This document shows, in pieces, positions 62,282-64,000 of a stretch of DNA of 64,000 bases. Each line of letters opens with the position of its first letter. The stretch's first letter is position 1. The DNA lies in NCBI GenBank assembly GCA_029961685.1, contig JARWKL010000005.1, positions 17,760,164-17,824,163 on the forward strand, given 5' to 3'. Position numbers and translations under genes: made by a program. Source of the DNA: Aristolochia californica. Taxonomy: Eukaryota > Streptophyta > Magnoliopsida > Piperales > Aristolochiaceae. The notes beneath the pieces are model-generated. The model saw nothing but the letters and a program-made list of their open reading frames with translations. It did no database searches and was not told the origin of the DNA.

Positions 62282-64000
62282 AAAGAGCTTACAATTCCTA
62301 AAAATTACGGACACTCCTTGGAATTATCTCTCTCTACATTTGTGCATTGTTCATTTCCATTTTAGATGTACTCATTTTTCTTAAATAAAAACTTTGAGTT
62401 TTCGGTCTCCCTTCATCCCGTGAACCAAAAACACAAATAGATTACCACAAAATGAAAATTTTAGAGTTTATGTTTGGAAAAATTTTAAAACAATAACAAA
62501 TGTAAGTAAAGAGAATTTATTCACACACCACAAATGAACCCAAAAGTTTTGCTGTCCAAGTTTGCGAAATTCCACCAGTTCAACCCTAACAGCTTGGAAT
62601 TTTATAAGAATGAGATTTCTTCCACACATGCTTTAAAAATGGAAATGCATGCTTCAAACGTGTTAAAGATGCAAGTCACCTCTGGATCAAAACCTTTTGA
62701 AGAGAATGACAAACGTTCATTAAATTCTAAAGTGAACGTGCGGTGGGATATTTGCCTGAGTCAAACTAGCCATTATTTTCCCATTTACAAAAAGCTGACC
62801 TAACGATCATAGATGATTGTAAAGTGATTTTTCATGCGTTACGGGCTATATTACCCTAAGAAATGACTTATGGATTGGGAGTCAACACTCAGTTCAAAAT
62901 TCCCCGACGATTGCAAAACCTGATATATAAGAACTAAAAAGAGCTTACAATCCCTAAAAATTACAGACACTCCTTGGAATTATCTCTCTCTACATTTGTG
63001 CATTGTGCATTTCCATTTTAGATGTACTCATTTTTCTTAAATAAAAACTTTGAGTTTTCGGTCTCCCTTCGTCCCGTGAACCAAAAACGCAAATAGATCA
63101 CCACAAAATGAAAATTTTAGAGTTTATGTTCGGAAAAATTTTAAAACAATAACAAATGTAAGTAAAGAAAATTTATTAACACACCACAAATGAACCCCAG
63201 AGTTTTGCTGTCCAAGTTTGGGAAATTCCACCGGTTCAGCCCTAACAGCTTGGAATTTTATAAGAATGAGATTTCTTCCACACTTGCTTTAAAAATGGAT
63301 ATGCATGCTTCAAACGTGTTAAAGATGCAAATCACCTATGGATCAAAACCTTTTGAAGAGAATGACAAACGTTCATTAAGTTCTAAAGTGAACGTGCGGT
63401 GGGATATTTGCCTGAGTCAAACTAGCCATTATTTTGACCATTTACAAAAAGCTGACCCAACGATCATAGATGATTGTAAAGTGATTTATCATGCGTTACG
63501 GGCTACATTACCCTAAGAAATGACTTATGGATTGGGAGTCAACACTCAGTTCAAAATTCCCCGACGATTGCAAAACCTGATATATAAGAACTAAAAAGAG
63601 CTTACAATCCCTAAAAATTCCAGACACTCCTTGGAATTATCTCTCTCTACATTTGTGCATTGTGCATTTCCATTTTAGATGTACTCATTTTTCTTAAATA
63701 AAAGCTTTGAGTTTTCGGTCTCCCTTCATCCCATGAACCAAAAACGCAAATAGATTACCACAAAATGAAAATTTTAGAGTTTATGTTTGGAAAAATTTTA
63801 AAACAATAACAAATGTAAGTAAAGAAAATTTATTCACACACCACAAATGAACCCAAAAGTTTTGCTGTCCAAGTTTGGGAAATTCCACCAGTTCAACCCT
63901 AACAGCTTGGAATTTTATAAGAATGAGATTTCTTCCACACATGCTTTAAAAATGGATATGCATGCTTCAAACGTGTTAAAGATGCAAATCACGTATGGAT
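62255..64000 (+). repeat. Class K monomers at right edge
   Basis: Monomers start at 62534 and 63190 (both K, five-A tract), with a partial unit from 63847 cut before its indel site. The 62534 unit reads TTATTTTCCCATTT, one base short, which shifts its frame to FPIYKKLT. The 63190 unit has AACCCCAGAG, CACCGGTTCAGC and CACACTTGC. Spacers share ACGATTGC and CCCTAAGAAATG with the preceding triplet, so this edge belongs to the same local lineage. Confidence 0.92.
63190..63516 (+). other. 108-codon open frame, class K five-A subtype
   Basis: The frame runs from the phase ATG (MNPRVLLSKF) through the AAA indel and the five-A tract to ALRATLP, stopping at CCCTAAG. It is the rightmost complete copy of the relic frame. 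Changes such as FHRFSPN and SSKVNV are radical or conservative without clear bias. The product is not recognised. Confidence 0.3.

Larger units (their letters stand above)
1..64000 (+). repeat. Satellite array, ~660-bp monomer, head to tail
   Basis: The window consists entirely of tandem copies of one AT-rich monomer. Copies recur every 656-660 bp except where small deletions shorten them. They share the anchor CACAAATGAACCC and the blocks ATCATAGATGATTGTG, CGGTCTCCCTTCATCCCG and AAATTTTAAAACAATAAC. Every copy has the same orientation. Neighbours differ by scattered substitutions and 1-4 base indels, and distant copies often share the same rare variants, so repeats are nested at several scales. 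No other sequence interrupts the array and neither edge reaches unique DNA. This is the pattern of a eukaryotic heterochromatic satellite. Whether it is centromeric cannot be told from sequence alone. Confidence 0.98.

Noticed and set aside
1..64000. CRISPR array or prokaryotic repeat region
   Set aside because: The repeats are about 660 bp with no unique spacers of 30-40 bp, and there are no cas genes. Period and mosaic structure fit a eukaryotic satellite.
1..64000. Ribosomal DNA, 5S or histone-type gene tandem array
   Set aside because: No rRNA, tRNA or 5S-like sequence or histone-like frame is present. Units are too short for rDNA, and I recognise no conserved gene.
1..64000. Tandem transposon or LTR element array
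   Set aside because: I saw no terminal repeats, target-site duplications, reverse transcriptase or transposase motifs. The monomer could still derive from a fragment of such an element, but nothing shows it.

Overview
The whole 64 kb is one uninterrupted, head-to-tail tandem array of an AT-rich satellite with a monomer of about 660 bp. I find no rRNA, tRNA, transposon, CRISPR array, microsatellite block or unique-sequence gene. Using the phase point 'CACAAATGAACCC', I count 98 anchors from 388 to 63847. These give 96 near-full-length monomers, one strongly deleted monomer (57028-57261) and a partial monomer at each window edge. All monomers are on the + strand and none is inverted. The organisation (long array, higher-order repeats, mosaic units, AT richness, AATAAA and GTAAGT words) points to a eukaryotic pericentromeric, centromeric or other heterochromatic satellite. 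I cannot name the species.

Monomers fall into classes. Class F (about 55 copies, ~660 bp) carries TTTGA after GGATCA. Class K (32 copies, 658 or 657 bp) carries AAA at the same place. Class B (9 copies, ~659 bp) is an F derivative with GGAGCATTTGAC and a one-base loss in CAACCTAAC. The left 13.5 kb contains only F and B. K appears first at 13553 and is common to the right. Within K there are subtypes: HindIII-bearing 'LPNDHR' units, M units (CAGCTCAACCCTTACAG) and L units (CACACTTGC).

Layout: 1-3658 irregular F and B monomers; 3659-12232 a 4-monomer higher-order repeat (2,638 bp) with one internally shortened copy; 12233-14870 transitional; 14871-24762 a 7-monomer repeat (about 4,617 bp), the second copy rearranged; 24763-38600 mixed F/K, with a displaced A-B pair at 28713-30030; 38601-46512 mixed, containing two copies of a 1.2 kb block 4,616 bp apart; 46513-49135 a dimer repeat (1,306 bp); 49136-57261 alternating M and L units ending in a microhomology deletion; 58303-62254 a recent tandem duplication of a 3-monomer unit (1,976 bp); 62255-64000 further K units.

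Each monomer carries a fossil-like open frame that begins at the phase ATG. It is 63 codons in most F units, 88-108 in most K units, and 134 in two units near the right end, where the frame is most intact. I do not recognise the polypeptide. The satellite may have grown from a fragment of a gene or mobile element. However, the frameshifted F tails are as well conserved as the in-frame part, which fits repeat homogenisation better than selection on protein.
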